This document shows, piece after piece, positions 8,589-17,129 of a stretch of DNA of 64,000 bases. A program made the translations under genes and the position numbers. This DNA comes from G025836975 sp048751585. Lineage in GTDB: Bacteria; Pseudomonadota; Gammaproteobacteria; Burkholderiales; Burkholderiaceae_B. The notes beneath the pieces were generated by a model that saw only the letters and a program-made list of their open reading frames with translations, did not search any database and was not told where the DNA came from. The DNA is taken from contig NZ_JAZHOB010000008.1 of the NCBI RefSeq assembly GCF_048751585.1, forward strand, positions 124,001 through 188,000. The letters are read 5' to 3'. Position 1 is the stretch's first letter. The number at the start of each line of letters is the position of its first letter.

Positions 8589-9800
8589 ATGAAGGCAGCA
8601 GGACAGGCCGGCTCGATCGGCGATATGGACCACTGGCGCGACGAAACCACCGTCTTGCATGGCGACGGCGGCTTGACGGCCGATTCCGCCGTCGTGCCTC
8701 CCATTCATTACAGCGCCACCTTCCGCGCCGACGATGCCGCGCAATTCGCGGACATGGCCAACACGCCTCGCCATCCAGGTTTCTATACACGTTACGGCAA
8801 TCCCGTGCATAAGCGGGTCGAAGCCATACTGGCCGAGCTGGAGGGCACGGAAACCGCCCTGTTGATGGCCTCGGGCATGGGCGCCATCAGCACCACCATA
8901 CTGGCCCTGGTCGCGCGCGGCGATCATGTCGTCGCCCAGCGCCGCCATTACATGAGCACCTCGAAGCTGTTCGAAGAGGTCCTGCCGCGCTTCGGCATCG
9001 AATCGACCATCGTCGACCAGACCGACCTGAAGGCGATTGCCTCCGCCATCCGGCCCGAGACCCGCCTGATCATGCTGGAGACGCCGGTCAATCCCACCCT
9101 GTCGCTGACCGACCTGGAAGCGGTTGCCGCGTTGGCCCGACCCAAAGGCATCATCACCATCGCCGACAACACCTTCGCCTCGTCCTTGAACCAGAAGCCC
9201 CATGCCCTGGGCATAGACATCGTCGTACACAGCGCCACCAAGTACTTCGGCGGCCACCACGACATCACGGCCGGCGCCGTATGTTGCAGCCGGGAACTCG
9301 CCGAGAAGATCTGGGGCATGCATACCACCCTGGGTTCTGTGCTCTCGCCCATGGACGCCTGGCTGCTGCTGCGCGGGCTGCGCACGCTGCCGCTGCGCAT
9401 GGAGCGCATCAATTCCAATGCGCTGGCCCTGGCTCAATGGCTGGAAGCGCAACCGCAGGTCGAACGCGTGTTCTACCCCGGACTGGCCAGCCATCCGCAA
9501 CACGATCTGGCACTGCGCCAGATGAAGGGCTTTGGCGCCGTCATCGCCTTTTCGATAAAAGGCGGGTTCGGCGCCACCAGCCGCTTCGTTTCCTCGCTGA
9601 CGCTGGCCACGCACGCCGTCAGCCTGGGCGGCGTGGAAACACTGGCGGTGCATACCGCCGCCATGTGGGCCGGAACCATGACGGAGGCGCAAATGGAATC
9701 GGCCGGCATCGAGCCGAATTTCGTGCGCATGTCGGTGGGCGTCGAGCATATCGAGGACTTGAAAGCCGACCTGGGCCGCGCACTGGCCGGCACTCGCTGA
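8589..9800 (+). CDS. Cys/Met-metabolism PLP enzyme, cystathionine beta-lyase-like
   Basis: A 403-residue fold-type I PLP enzyme of the transsulfuration family, a group that includes cystathionine beta- and gamma-lyase, O-acetylhomoserine sulfhydrylase and methionine gamma-lyase. The PLP lysine is K218 in HSATKYFGGHHD. The phosphate-binding tyrosine and arginine lie in FYTRYGNP (about 66-73), and MASGMGAIST (93-102) is the cofactor loop. The late block VSLGGVETL...HTAAM (about 340-360) with FVRMSVGVEHIEDL is standard. The first ~18 residues are an unconserved extension. GGAG lies 6-8 bases before the ATG. It stands alone, divergent from the malonate operon. I cannot tell lyase from sulfhydrylase by eye; the GGHHD variant after the lysine favours a cystathionine lyase-like enzyme. 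Confidence 0.85.
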   Translation: MKAAGQAGSIGDMDHWRDETTVLHGDGGLTADSAVVPPIHYSATFRADDAAQFADMANTPRHPGFYTRYGNPVHKRVEAILAELEGTETALLMASGMGAISTTILALVARGDHVVAQRRHYMSTSKLFEEVLPRFGIESTIVDQTDLKAIASAIRPETRLIMLETPVNPTLSLTDLEAVAALARPKGIITIADNTFASSLNQKPHALGIDIVVHSATKYFGGHHDITAGAVCCSRELAEKIWGMHTTLGSVLSPMDAWLLLRGLRTLPLRMERINSNALALAQWLEAQPQVERVFYPGLASHPQHDLALRQMKGFGAVIAFSIKGGFGATSRFVSSLTLATHAVSLGGVETLAVHTAAMWAGTMTEAQMESAGIEPNFVRMSVGVEHIEDLKADLGRALAGTR

Positions 9801-9826
9801 ACCGGCATGCTCCGAACATGAGCGCG

Positions 9827-9854
9827 GCCGGCGGAAGGCGGAAGCCTCGCCGGC
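9827..9854. terminator. Possible bidirectional terminator hairpin
   Basis: A 7-bp GC-rich stem (GCCGGCG 9827-9833 with CGCCGGC 9848-9854) lies between the convergent ends of the PLP enzyme (stop at 9800) and the acyltransferase (stop at 9867). The following run is only TCGTTCTTC, so termination by this hairpin alone is uncertain. Confidence 0.35.
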
Positions 9855-9866
9855 TCGTTCTTCAAG

Positions 9867-10904
9867 CTAAGTCACCAATTCGAATGGCTTGATACGCCGC
9901 AACAGCATGATTGCGCTGAGCGAGATGCCGAATACGGCCAGGGCCGTGGCGGGAATCGACCACCACGACGAGCCTGCGGCCCCCATCCCTTCAAGTGCCG
10001 AATCGACCTCGTTCAAAACGAAGATGTGCAGGCAGTAGACGCCCAAGGTGCAGGCGGACAGCTTTTTCAATGGACCGGCATACTCCCCCGCCTTCGTCCC
10101 CAGGCCGTACAAGACGTTGAAAGCGCATACGGCCGAAGCCATTACGAATGGCGACAGGTAATCATAGAACAAGGTATCGGGCACGCCCGAGCGCGCCGTC
10201 AAGGCATAGGTTGCCAGCATGGTCAGCGTGCTGAAGACGATGAACAGCAGCAGGCTGGCGCACCAATAGCGGCGCTTTTCCGTTTGACACATGTAGGCCT
10301 CATGCACGTAGGCCCCCAGGAACAGATAACCGGCCAGCCCAAAAAAGGTGTCCAGGCCGTATACCTGGAGCAGGCCGGTATCGATGCCCATGGCGCTACC
10401 CAGCGTGGGCCAGGTCGAGGCCACCGCCCAAAGCGCCAGGTACGCTATTTTTTCGGACGGCTGCGCTGCATTCCAAATGGCCCGCAAAAAAGGCACGAAC
10501 AAGTAGATGCCCACAATCGCATACAGATACCACAGGTGAAAGACGACGGGCCCGTACGCCAGAGTCCGAAGCCAATCGTACCAGGGGCCGTACTGTTCGC
10601 CCCGCAGCGTATTCCAGGCCATATAGAACAGGGACCAGAACAGCAAGGGAGGCAGGATGCGCGCAAAACGCTTCGACAGAAAAGCCGGCAGGGATTCCTG
10701 CTTACCCAGCAGCAATACTCCAGTAATCATAAGAAACAAAGGCACGCAGCTGCGAGCGAGTGAATCATAGAAATTGCTAGCCCACCACTGGTCGTCGAAG
10801 GTGGCGAAACGAACCGCCGCCACGTGCAGGATCACCACCATGAAGCAGGCGCCCACCCGCGCGGTATCCATTGCTGTGCTGAAACGGGCCTTTGCCGCGG
10901 ACAT
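9867..10904 (-). CDS. Acyltransferase 3 family integral membrane protein
   Basis: A 345-residue membrane O-acyltransferase of the acyltransferase-3 (AT3/OafA-WecH) type, which moves acetyl groups from the cytoplasm onto surface sugars or glycolipids. The first helix carries the family pattern DTARVGACFMVVILHVAAV, with the conserved histidine at about 24. A conserved arginine block (SKRFARILPPLLFWSLFY, about 85-102) follows, then about eight further hydrophobic helices. No SGNH domain is attached. I start at the ATG at 10904, which has a perfect AGGAGG eight bases upstream, rather than the GTG at 10931. It has no sugar-biosynthesis neighbours, so the acceptor is unknown. Confidence 0.85.
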   Translation of the reverse strand: MSAAKARFSTAMDTARVGACFMVVILHVAAVRFATFDDQWWASNFYDSLARSCVPLFLMITGVLLLGKQESLPAFLSKRFARILPPLLFWSLFYMAWNTLRGEQYGPWYDWLRTLAYGPVVFHLWYLYAIVGIYLFVPFLRAIWNAAQPSEKIAYLALWAVASTWPTLGSAMGIDTGLLQVYGLDTFFGLAGYLFLGAYVHEAYMCQTEKRRYWCASLLLFIVFSTLTMLATYALTARSGVPDTLFYDYLSPFVMASAVCAFNVLYGLGTKAGEYAGPLKKLSACTLGVYCLHIFVLNEVDSALEGMGAAGSSWWSIPATALAVFGISLSAIMLLRRIKPFELVT

Positions 10905-11112
10905 GCTTGCTGCCTCCTGAACACTTATCACTCATCCAGTAGTAACACGAAGCCCGCCGCGACATGCGAGCGGGTATTTCAAGCAATTGCCGCAAGTAAG
11001 CCGGGACGGCTCTGCCAGGCCGTCAGTCCCAGGCCAATGCGTGGAATGTTCATGTGTAAAGAGTTCCAATATTAGGTTGAAGGAAAATCGATAGAAATCA
11101 AAAAAAAGAAAT

Positions 11113-12312
11113 TCAGTTGGGCTGCGCAAGCACGCAAGGCTTCAACTGCCGGACGGACTCGCCATCCAGCCGGCCGGCCAGCGCCGTCAGGGCCAGCGCG
11201 CCCAGCACCACGATGGCGCCTATCCATGGTGTAGCCATCAAGCCCCAGTGCGCGACGATGATGCCGCCCGCCCAAGCGCCCAAAGCGATGCCCACGTTGA
11301 AGGCCGTGATATTCAGTCCCGAAGCCACATCGACCGCCCGGGGCGCATGACGCTGGGCTTGTTGCACGACATAAACTTGAAGGCCCGGCACATTGCCGAA
11401 AGCGACCGCGCCCCAGGCCAGCACGGTAATAAGAGCCAGCCACGCATGGCCGGCGGTAAAAGTGAAAGCAAACAGCACCAGGGCCAGCAAGCCGAACACG
11501 ATTTTCAGGGCGGGAATCGCGCCTTTGCGATCGGCCAGTTTCCCGCCCCAGATATTCCCGAATGCCACCGACACGCCATATACCAGCATCACCAGGCTGA
11601 CGCTGGCGGCCGAGAAGCCCGATACCTCCTGCAGAATGGGCGCCAGATAGGTGAAGGCGACAAAGCTTCCGCCATAGCCCAGTGTCGTGATGGCGTAGAC
11701 CAGCAAAAGCCTGGGCTTCTTCAATACCGCCAGTTGGGTCGTCAACGGGGCCGCCGGGCTAGTCGAAATCGTGTTCGGCACAAGCAGCAAGCTGCCGGCG
11801 AAGGCAATGACGCCCAGGCCCCCAACCGCCAGGAAGGTCGCCTGCCAACCTAGCGTCTGGCCAATGAAAGTGCCCAGCGGCACGCCCGTCACCAGCGCCA
11901 CGGTCAGTCCGGTAAACATCAGGGCGATGGCGCTGGCGGCCTTGTCCTTGCTGACCAGGCCGGTCGCAATGGTGGAGCCCACGGAAAAGAACACCCCGTG
12001 CGCCAGGCCGGTAAGGACGCGCGCGCCCATCAGCGCAACATAACCGGGCGCCATCCAGGCTACCAGGTTCCCCACGGTGAACAAGGCCATCAAGCCCAAT
12101 AGCAGTTGCTTGCGCGGTACACGGCCGGTCAGCGCCGTCAGCACCGGCGCGCCGACCGCCACGCCTAAGGCGTAAACGCTGACCAGCAAGCCGGCGGAGG
12201 GCACGGACACTTCCAGGCTGGCGGCAATGGTGGGAATGAGGCCGACGATGACGAACTCCGTCGTCCCGATGGCAAAGGCGCTAAGGGTCAGGGCCCATAA
12301 AGCGAGCGGCAT
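11113..12312 (-). CDS. MFS drug/sugar exporter, DHA1 family
   Basis: A 399-residue major facilitator with twelve predicted helices. TEFVIVGLIPTIA in helix 1 and the cytoplasmic loop TGRVPRKQLLLGLM between helices 2 and 3 are the family A-motif region. RVLTGLAHGVFFSVGS (helix 4) is typical of the DHA1 AraJ/YdhP-like exporters. I start at the ATG at 12312 (GGAG ten bases upstream, and the first helix follows at once) instead of extending upstream through the divergent regulator. It is transcribed away from the LysR gene at 12413, which probably controls it. The 200 bp beyond its stop holds only a T-rich stretch on the minus strand. The exported compound is unknown. Confidence 0.9.
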   Translation of the reverse strand: MPLALWALTLSAFAIGTTEFVIVGLIPTIAASLEVSVPSAGLLVSVYALGVAVGAPVLTALTGRVPRKQLLLGLMALFTVGNLVAWMAPGYVALMGARVLTGLAHGVFFSVGSTIATGLVSKDKAASAIALMFTGLTVALVTGVPLGTFIGQTLGWQATFLAVGGLGVIAFAGSLLLVPNTISTSPAAPLTTQLAVLKKPRLLLVYAITTLGYGGSFVAFTYLAPILQEVSGFSAASVSLVMLVYGVSVAFGNIWGGKLADRKGAIPALKIVFGLLALVLFAFTFTAGHAWLALITVLAWGAVAFGNVPGLQVYVVQQAQRHAPRAVDVASGLNITAFNVGIALGAWAGGIIVAHWGLMATPWIGAIVVLGALALTALAGRLDGESVRQLKPCVLAQPN

Positions 12313-12395
12313 GTTTTTCTCCGATATGCGTGTGAATGCCAGGCAGTGTGAGGCCTGAGGGCGTAAAGAAAAACCGGCGCCGCTACAATATACTT

Positions 12396-12410
12396 TTGAC
12401 TCGGAGTCAA
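12396..12410. promoter_or_regulatory. Palindrome TTGACTC-G-GAGTCAA at the LysR start
   Basis: A 15-bp palindrome with 7-bp perfect arms ends two bases before the LysR ATG and contains that gene's GGAG ribosome-binding sequence. It lies between the divergent LysR and MFS genes (100-bp gap). A protein bound here would cover the regulator's own start and the upstream flank of the exporter, so it is a candidate autoregulatory operator. Confidence 0.5.
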
Positions 12411-12412
12411 CA

Positions 12413-13312
12413 ATGCTGGACACCGACTCGCTGATTGCATTTGTCGCGGTAAACGATACGGGGTCCTTCACCGCCGCCGCGCAACGCCTGGACTTGACGC
12501 CATCCGGTATAAGCCGAACCATTTCGCGCCTGGAAAAGAAACTGGGCATGGCGCTGATAACACGCACCACGCGCCGCCTGGACCTGACCGAGGAAGGCCA
12601 ATGGCTGCTGGTCCGCGCGCGCAGCGTGCTGGCCGACCTGGAGGACACCGAGCAGCAATTGGCCGCCCGCCTGTCACAGCCTTCGGGGCTGGTGCGCGTC
12701 AACGCCGCCACGCCGGTGCTGGATCATCTGCTTGCGCCGCTGGTGGCCGAACTGCTGGACAACTATCCCCTGCTGCGCCTGGAGCTGATCAGCGGCGAGA
12801 CCTTCGTTGACCTCATCGAAGAACGCGCCGACCTGGCCATCCGCATCGGCTCCCTGGCGGACTCCACGCTCAACGCCCGGCGGCTTGGAGCCAATCCCTT
12901 GCGTTTGCTGGCTTCGCCCGAATACCTTGAGCGCCACGGCGCACCTATGGACATCGCCGATCTATCAAGGCATCGCCTGGTGGGCTTTACCGAACCCGCA
13001 TCGCTGAATATCTGGCCCCTGCCCCATGGCGGTTGCGATGGACTGCCCATACAGCCGGCCATCGCGGCGTCCAGCGGCGAAACCTTGCGGCACCTGGTAC
13101 TGGCCCATGCCGGCATTGCCTGCCTGGGCGATTTCCTTACGCGCGGCGACGTGGCCGCCGGCCGGCTGGTTCCGGTGCTGGAATCGGTAACGCTGCCTTG
13201 GAAGCAGCCCGTATGGGCGGTGTTCTATAAACAGGGAACGCTGGCGCCGCGCGTGGCGGCGCTGGTGGACCTGCTGGCCTTGCGGCTAAGCGAAGGAGTG
13301 TTGGAAAAGTAG
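12413..13312 (+). CDS. LysR-family regulator divergent from the MFS exporter
   Basis: A 299-residue LysR protein. The N-terminal winged helix (MLDTDSLIAFVAVNDTGSFT, then AAAQRLDLTPSGISRTISRLEKKLG) occupies residues 1-60. The rest is a periplasmic-binding-protein-like effector domain with the blocks ISGETFVDLIEERADLAIRIG and LPWKQPVWAVFY. It resembles the single-domain LysR repressors that guard exporters or short-chain oxidoreductases. The ATG at 12413 lies two bases after a strong palindrome and uses GGAG inside that palindrome. The divergent MFS gene is its likely target. The effector is unknown. Confidence 0.93.
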   Translation: MLDTDSLIAFVAVNDTGSFTAAAQRLDLTPSGISRTISRLEKKLGMALITRTTRRLDLTEEGQWLLVRARSVLADLEDTEQQLAARLSQPSGLVRVNAATPVLDHLLAPLVAELLDNYPLLRLELISGETFVDLIEERADLAIRIGSLADSTLNARRLGANPLRLLASPEYLERHGAPMDIADLSRHRLVGFTEPASLNIWPLPHGGCDGLPIQPAIAASSGETLRHLVLAHAGIACLGDFLTRGDVAAGRLVPVLESVTLPWKQPVWAVFYKQGTLAPRVAALVDLLALRLSEGVLEK

Positions 13313-13349
13313 GGAGTGGCGCCGGCGGCATAGCGCGGCCGGATGTTCA

Positions 13350-14318
13350 TCAAACCAAAGGATAAAAGCACGCCACCTTGCGTTCGGCCGAGGTCTGCCG
13401 CAATTCCGGCACCTGGGCGCTGCAATTGGCCTGGGCATGGGCGCAGCGCGGGTGGTAGGTGCAGCCGGTGGGCAGGTCGGTGGGCGCGGGTATCTCGCCG
13501 GTGATCTTGGCCAGCCTGATCCGCGCCGCCGGATCGGGCACCGGCGAAGAATCGCGCAGCACGCGGCTGTATGGGTGTTGGGGCGCATCCAGCACTTCGC
13601 CGGTCTTGCCGCGCTCGACAATGCGCCCCAAGTACATGACGCAGACCTCATCGCAAAAATGCCGCACCACGCCCAGGTCGTGCGAGACGAACACAAAGGA
13701 CAGCTTGCGCTCGGCCTTGAGCCTTTCCAGCAGTTGGAGAATCTGGGCCTGCACCGATACGTCCAAAGCGGAAACCGGCTCATCGGCGACGATAAGTTCG
13801 GGATTCAGAACCAGCGCCCGGGCGATGCCTATGCGTTGGCGCTGCCCGCCCGAAAACTCGAAGGGGTAACGATCCAGCGCGGTTTGCGGCAGGCCGACCT
13901 CGTCCAGCGCTCGCGTTATCGTGGCGTGTATCTGTTCCGCCGAACCCAGCTTATGCACCCGCAAAGGCTCGGAAAGCGTCTGGCGCACGGTCAGCCTGGG
14001 ATTCAGCGAAGCAAAGGGATCTTGAAAAACGATCTGTATCCGCTTGCGCAGCGCACGCAGCTGAGCCGACGAAGCATTACGCAACTCCGTCCCGTCAAAC
14101 ACGATGGAGCCCTCGTCGGGCTCGACCAGCCTTAGCAGGGTGCGCGCAACCGTGGACTTGCCGCAACCCGACTCGCCCACCAGGCCCAGGGACTGCCCCC
14201 GTTCAACGGTGAAGGAGACGTCGTTGACTGCGCGGACGATCTGTTTCGGGCCGCCCAGCAGTCCTCCGCCGCTTTCAAAGCGCTTGACCAGGTTCTTGAC
14301 TTCCAGGAGCGTGCTCAT
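13350..14318 (-). CDS. Peptide-type ABC transporter ATPase, DppF/OppF-like
   Basis: A 322-residue ATP-hydrolysing subunit of a Dpp/Opp-type importer. It carries Walker A GESGCGKST (about 48-56), the Q-loop FQDPFASLNP, signature FSGGQRQRIGIARAL, Walker B LIVADEPVSALDV and H-loop VFVSHDLG. The C-terminal oligopeptide extension holds the cysteine cluster CTYHPRCAHAQANCSAQVP...VACFYP, a likely [4Fe-4S] site typical of this subfamily. It begins with an ATGA overlap on the DppD-like gene and is last in a nine-gene minus-strand run that starts with oxidoreductases. An insert GGGLLGGPKQIV follows the first strand, as in DppF. Confidence 0.94.
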   Translation of the reverse strand: MSTLLEVKNLVKRFESGGGLLGGPKQIVRAVNDVSFTVERGQSLGLVGESGCGKSTVARTLLRLVEPDEGSIVFDGTELRNASSAQLRALRKRIQIVFQDPFASLNPRLTVRQTLSEPLRVHKLGSAEQIHATITRALDEVGLPQTALDRYPFEFSGGQRQRIGIARALVLNPELIVADEPVSALDVSVQAQILQLLERLKAERKLSFVFVSHDLGVVRHFCDEVCVMYLGRIVERGKTGEVLDAPQHPYSRVLRDSSPVPDPAARIRLAKITGEIPAPTDLPTGCTYHPRCAHAQANCSAQVPELRQTSAERKVACFYPLV

Positions 14319-15313
14319 ACGTTCTCTCCGTGTTGACGTGCGCGGACAAAGCAGCGCACGTCCTGCCGCCGGCCGGTCAGTGATACCAAAGGCGGGTGCT
14401 CCTGTTCGCAGCGGGCTTCGCGCAAGGGGCAGCGGGCCGCGAAGGTGCAGCCCTTGGGCATGTCGGTAATGGCCGGGACGCTGCCCGCTATGGGTTCCAG
14501 GGAGGCCACGTCATCATCCACGCGGGGCATGGCCTTCAGCAAGGCCTCGGTATAGGGGTGGGCCGGCTGCTTGAACAAGGCGTCCGCATCGGCCTGCTCC
14601 ACGATCTCGCCGCCGTACATCACGACCACCCGGTCGGCGATTTGCGCCACGACGCCCAGGTTATGGGTAATGAACACCACCGACATGCCATAGGCTGTCT
14701 TCAAATCGTCCAGCAGCGTCAATATCTGCGCCTGTATGGTCACGTCCAGGGCGGTGGTCGGCTCGTCGGCCAGCAAGACCTTGGGCCGGCAGGCCAGGGC
14801 CATGGCGATCATGACGCGCTGGCGCATCCCGCCCGAGAACTGGTGGGGATAATCCTTGAAGCGCTTGGCGGCGGCCGGTATCTTGACCTCTTCCAGCACG
14901 TCCAGCGCCACTTTGCGGGCCTCGGCCCAACCTATCTTGCGGTGCTGTCGCACGGCCTCGGCTATCTGGTCCCCGATAGTCATCGTCGGGTTCAGCGACG
15001 TCATCGGCTCCTGGAATATCATCGCGATGTCGTTGCCGCGCACGCTGGCCATCTGGCGCTCAGACAAGGACGTCAGGTCGCGCCCTTCCAGCGCCACATG
15101 GCCCCCGCCATGCCGGGCGCCCGTCGCCGGCATCAGCCGCAATATGGACAACGCCGTGACGCTCTTGCCGCTGCCCGACTCGCCAACGATGGCCAGCGTT
15201 TCATTTTTTTCGACCTTGAACGACACGCCGCGCACCGCCGCGTGCCACTTTCCGCCTACGCGGAACTCGGTGACCAGGTCCCGAAGTTCAAGGGTGGGAG
15301 ATGCTGTCGTCAT
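14315..15313 (-). CDS. Peptide-type ABC transporter ATPase, DppD/OppD-like
   Basis: A 332-residue partner ATPase. It has Walker A GESGSGKSVTAL, Q-loop FQEPMTSLNPTMTI, signature FSGGMRQRVMIAMAL, Walker B LLADEPTTALDVT and H-loop VFITHNLG. The tail cysteines CTFAARCPLREARCEQE...VRCF again mark the oligopeptide ATPase subfamily. I start at the ATG at 15313, which has GGAG five bases upstream; a GTG at 15319 is in frame but overlaps the upstream stop region with no benefit. It ends with an ATGA overlap on the DppF-like gene. The substrate must be judged from the neighbouring oxidoreductases, not from this subunit. Confidence 0.94.
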   Translation of the reverse strand: MTTASPTLELRDLVTEFRVGGKWHAAVRGVSFKVEKNETLAIVGESGSGKSVTALSILRLMPATGARHGGGHVALEGRDLTSLSERQMASVRGNDIAMIFQEPMTSLNPTMTIGDQIAEAVRQHRKIGWAEARKVALDVLEEVKIPAAAKRFKDYPHQFSGGMRQRVMIAMALACRPKVLLADEPTTALDVTIQAQILTLLDDLKTAYGMSVVFITHNLGVVAQIADRVVVMYGGEIVEQADADALFKQPAHPYTEALLKAMPRVDDDVASLEPIAGSVPAITDMPKGCTFAARCPLREARCEQEHPPLVSLTGRRQDVRCFVRARQHGENV

Positions 15314-15315
15314 AA

Positions 15316-16191
15316 TCACTCCGAGCGCAGCTTGGGGTCGATGGCGTCGCGCAACGCATCACCCAATAGATTCAGGGCAAGGACGGTCAGCAGGATAGCC
15401 AGGCTGGGGAACACGGTAAGCCACCACGCGTCCAGAATGTTCTCGAAGCCTTCCCGTATCATGCTGCCCCAGGTCGCCGTCGGCGGCGGAACGCCAAGGC
15501 CGATGAAGCTCAGCGAGGCCTCGGTGCGGATGGCGGAAGCCATCCACAGGGACCCCAGCACCACGACGTCCGAAATCATGTTCGGCACGATGTGCACGCC
15601 CATCAGGCGCAAGGGGCCATAGCCCAGGGCGCGCCCCGCTTCGATGAAGTCGCGCTGCTTCAAGGCGATGGTCGGCGCCCTTGCGACGCGCACGAAAGGC
15701 GCGATTTCGGTGATGGCAATGGCGATGATCAGGTTTTCCAGGCTGGCGCCCAGCATGGCGGCGATCATCAAGCCCAGCACCAGGGTGGGAAAAGACAACA
15801 GCACATCGACCAGGCCCATCACCAGGCGATCGAACAAGCCGCCCAGGTAACCGGCCAGCACGCCCAGCGCCGAGCCTATGGTCATGGCGATCAGGATGGC
15901 CACGAAGCCCACCAGCAGCGACACGCGCGAGCCATAGATGATGCGCGACAGCACGTCGCGGCCATAGCTGTCGGTGCCCAGCCAGAACTGGGCCGACGGC
16001 GGCTCCAGGCGATAGATGATGTTTTGCTTGAGCGGATCGTAAGGCGCCAGCCAGGGAGCCAGGAAGGCGGCCAGGACAATCAGCAGCAACAGTGCAAGCC
16101 CGATCCACGACAGGCGGTTGCGACGCAGGGCGGCCCACAGCGCATGGCTGTGCGTAGCCGCCGCAACAGGTACGGTAGCAGTAGAACTCAT
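15316..16191 (-). CDS. Peptide-type ABC transporter permease, DppC-like
   Basis: A 291-residue inner-membrane permease of the Dpp/Opp/nickel type. A short cytoplasmic head is followed by helix 1 (RLSWIGLALLLLIVLAAFLAPW) and the extracytoplasmic block PPSAQFWLGTDSYGRDVLSRIIYGSR, the hallmark of the DppC subfamily. The EAA coupling loop is EAGRALGYGPLRLMGVHIVPN. The last helices end at LLGDALRDAIDPK. The length is normal. Its start overlaps the DppB-like stop as ATGA and only two bases separate its stop from the next ATG. Confidence 0.95.
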   Translation of the reverse strand: MSSTATVPVAAATHSHALWAALRRNRLSWIGLALLLLIVLAAFLAPWLAPYDPLKQNIIYRLEPPSAQFWLGTDSYGRDVLSRIIYGSRVSLLVGFVAILIAMTIGSALGVLAGYLGGLFDRLVMGLVDVLLSFPTLVLGLMIAAMLGASLENLIIAIAITEIAPFVRVARAPTIALKQRDFIEAGRALGYGPLRLMGVHIVPNMISDVVVLGSLWMASAIRTEASLSFIGLGVPPPTATWGSMIREGFENILDAWWLTVFPSLAILLTVLALNLLGDALRDAIDPKLRSE

Positions 16192-17129
16192 TGGTATTTC
16201 ACCCTAGGATCGACCAGGCCGTAGACCAGGTCAGTCAACAGGTTGACGAGAATCACACAAGTGGCGAAGACGATCATCAGGCCTTGCAACAAGGAATAGT
16301 CACGGACGTTCAAAGCCCCCAGGATGAGCTTGCCCAGTCCGGGCCGGTTGAACACGATTTCCGTCAGCACCGAGTTGCCGATCAGCGTGCCGAAGTACAG
16401 GCCGATGATGGTGACGATGGGTATCAGGGCGTTGCGCAAGCCATGGCGCAGGATGAGGCGCATGGGGCGTATCCCCTTGGCCCGCGCCGTGCGTATGTAG
16501 TCTTCGCCCATCACGCCCAGCATCGACGAGCGCGTGACCCGCATCACGTAGGCCATCATGATCAGGCCCAGGTTGAAGGCGGGCAGCGCCAGATTGCGCA
16601 ATTCATCGATCCAGCTGCCGGTATGGGTGGCGCTGATCACCGGAAACCAGTTCATCTGTATGGCGAATACCAGCAGCATCAGGATCGCCGACACGAAGGC
16701 GGGGAAAGACAAGCCCGTCAGGGAAACCAGGCGTCCCAGGTAGTCCGGCCATGCATTGCGGCGCAAGGACGCCCACACGCCCAGCGGCAAACCGAAAAGA
16801 CAGCCTATGACGATGGCCGCGGCGGTAAGCTGCAAGGTCCAGGGCAGCACCGCGGCGACCTCTTGCAGCACGGGCCGCCCGGTGGACATGGCGACGCCCA
16901 GGTTGCCCGACAGGACATCGCCCAAAAAGGACAGATACTGCTGGTGTACCGGCAGGTCCAGGCCTAGCTGCGTGCGCAGGGCCTGCAAGGCCTCGGCGCT
17001 GGCCTGGTCTCCCAGCATGACCGCCGCCGGGTCTCCCGGCACCAACCGAACGAGCACGAACACCGCGGTCAGCATGGCCAGCAAGGTGGGGATGGCGAGC
17101 AGCAGTCGCTTGATCGCAAACTTGATCAT
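16188..17129 (-). CDS. Peptide-type ABC transporter permease, DppB-like
   Basis: A 313-residue permease beginning MIKFAIKRLLLAIPTLLAMLT, the conserved DppB N-terminal helix, followed by FVLVRLVPGDPAAVMLG. The coupling loop is DYIRTARAKGIRPMRLILRHGLRNALIP and the C-terminal block is FNRPGLGKLILGALNVRDYSLLQG. I start at the ATG at 17129, which overlaps the stop of the upstream FAD oxidoreductase gene as ATGA. A longer in-frame extension to 17720 is only a shadow of that gene. Coupling of a transporter to catabolic oxidoreductases by 4-base overlaps implies that it imports their substrate. Confidence 0.95.
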   Translation of the reverse strand: MIKFAIKRLLLAIPTLLAMLTAVFVLVRLVPGDPAAVMLGDQASAEALQALRTQLGLDLPVHQQYLSFLGDVLSGNLGVAMSTGRPVLQEVAAVLPWTLQLTAAAIVIGCLFGLPLGVWASLRRNAWPDYLGRLVSLTGLSFPAFVSAILMLLVFAIQMNWFPVISATHTGSWIDELRNLALPAFNLGLIMMAYVMRVTRSSMLGVMGEDYIRTARAKGIRPMRLILRHGLRNALIPIVTIIGLYFGTLIGNSVLTEIVFNRPGLGKLILGALNVRDYSLLQGLMIVFATCVILVNLLTDLVYGLVDPRVKYQ

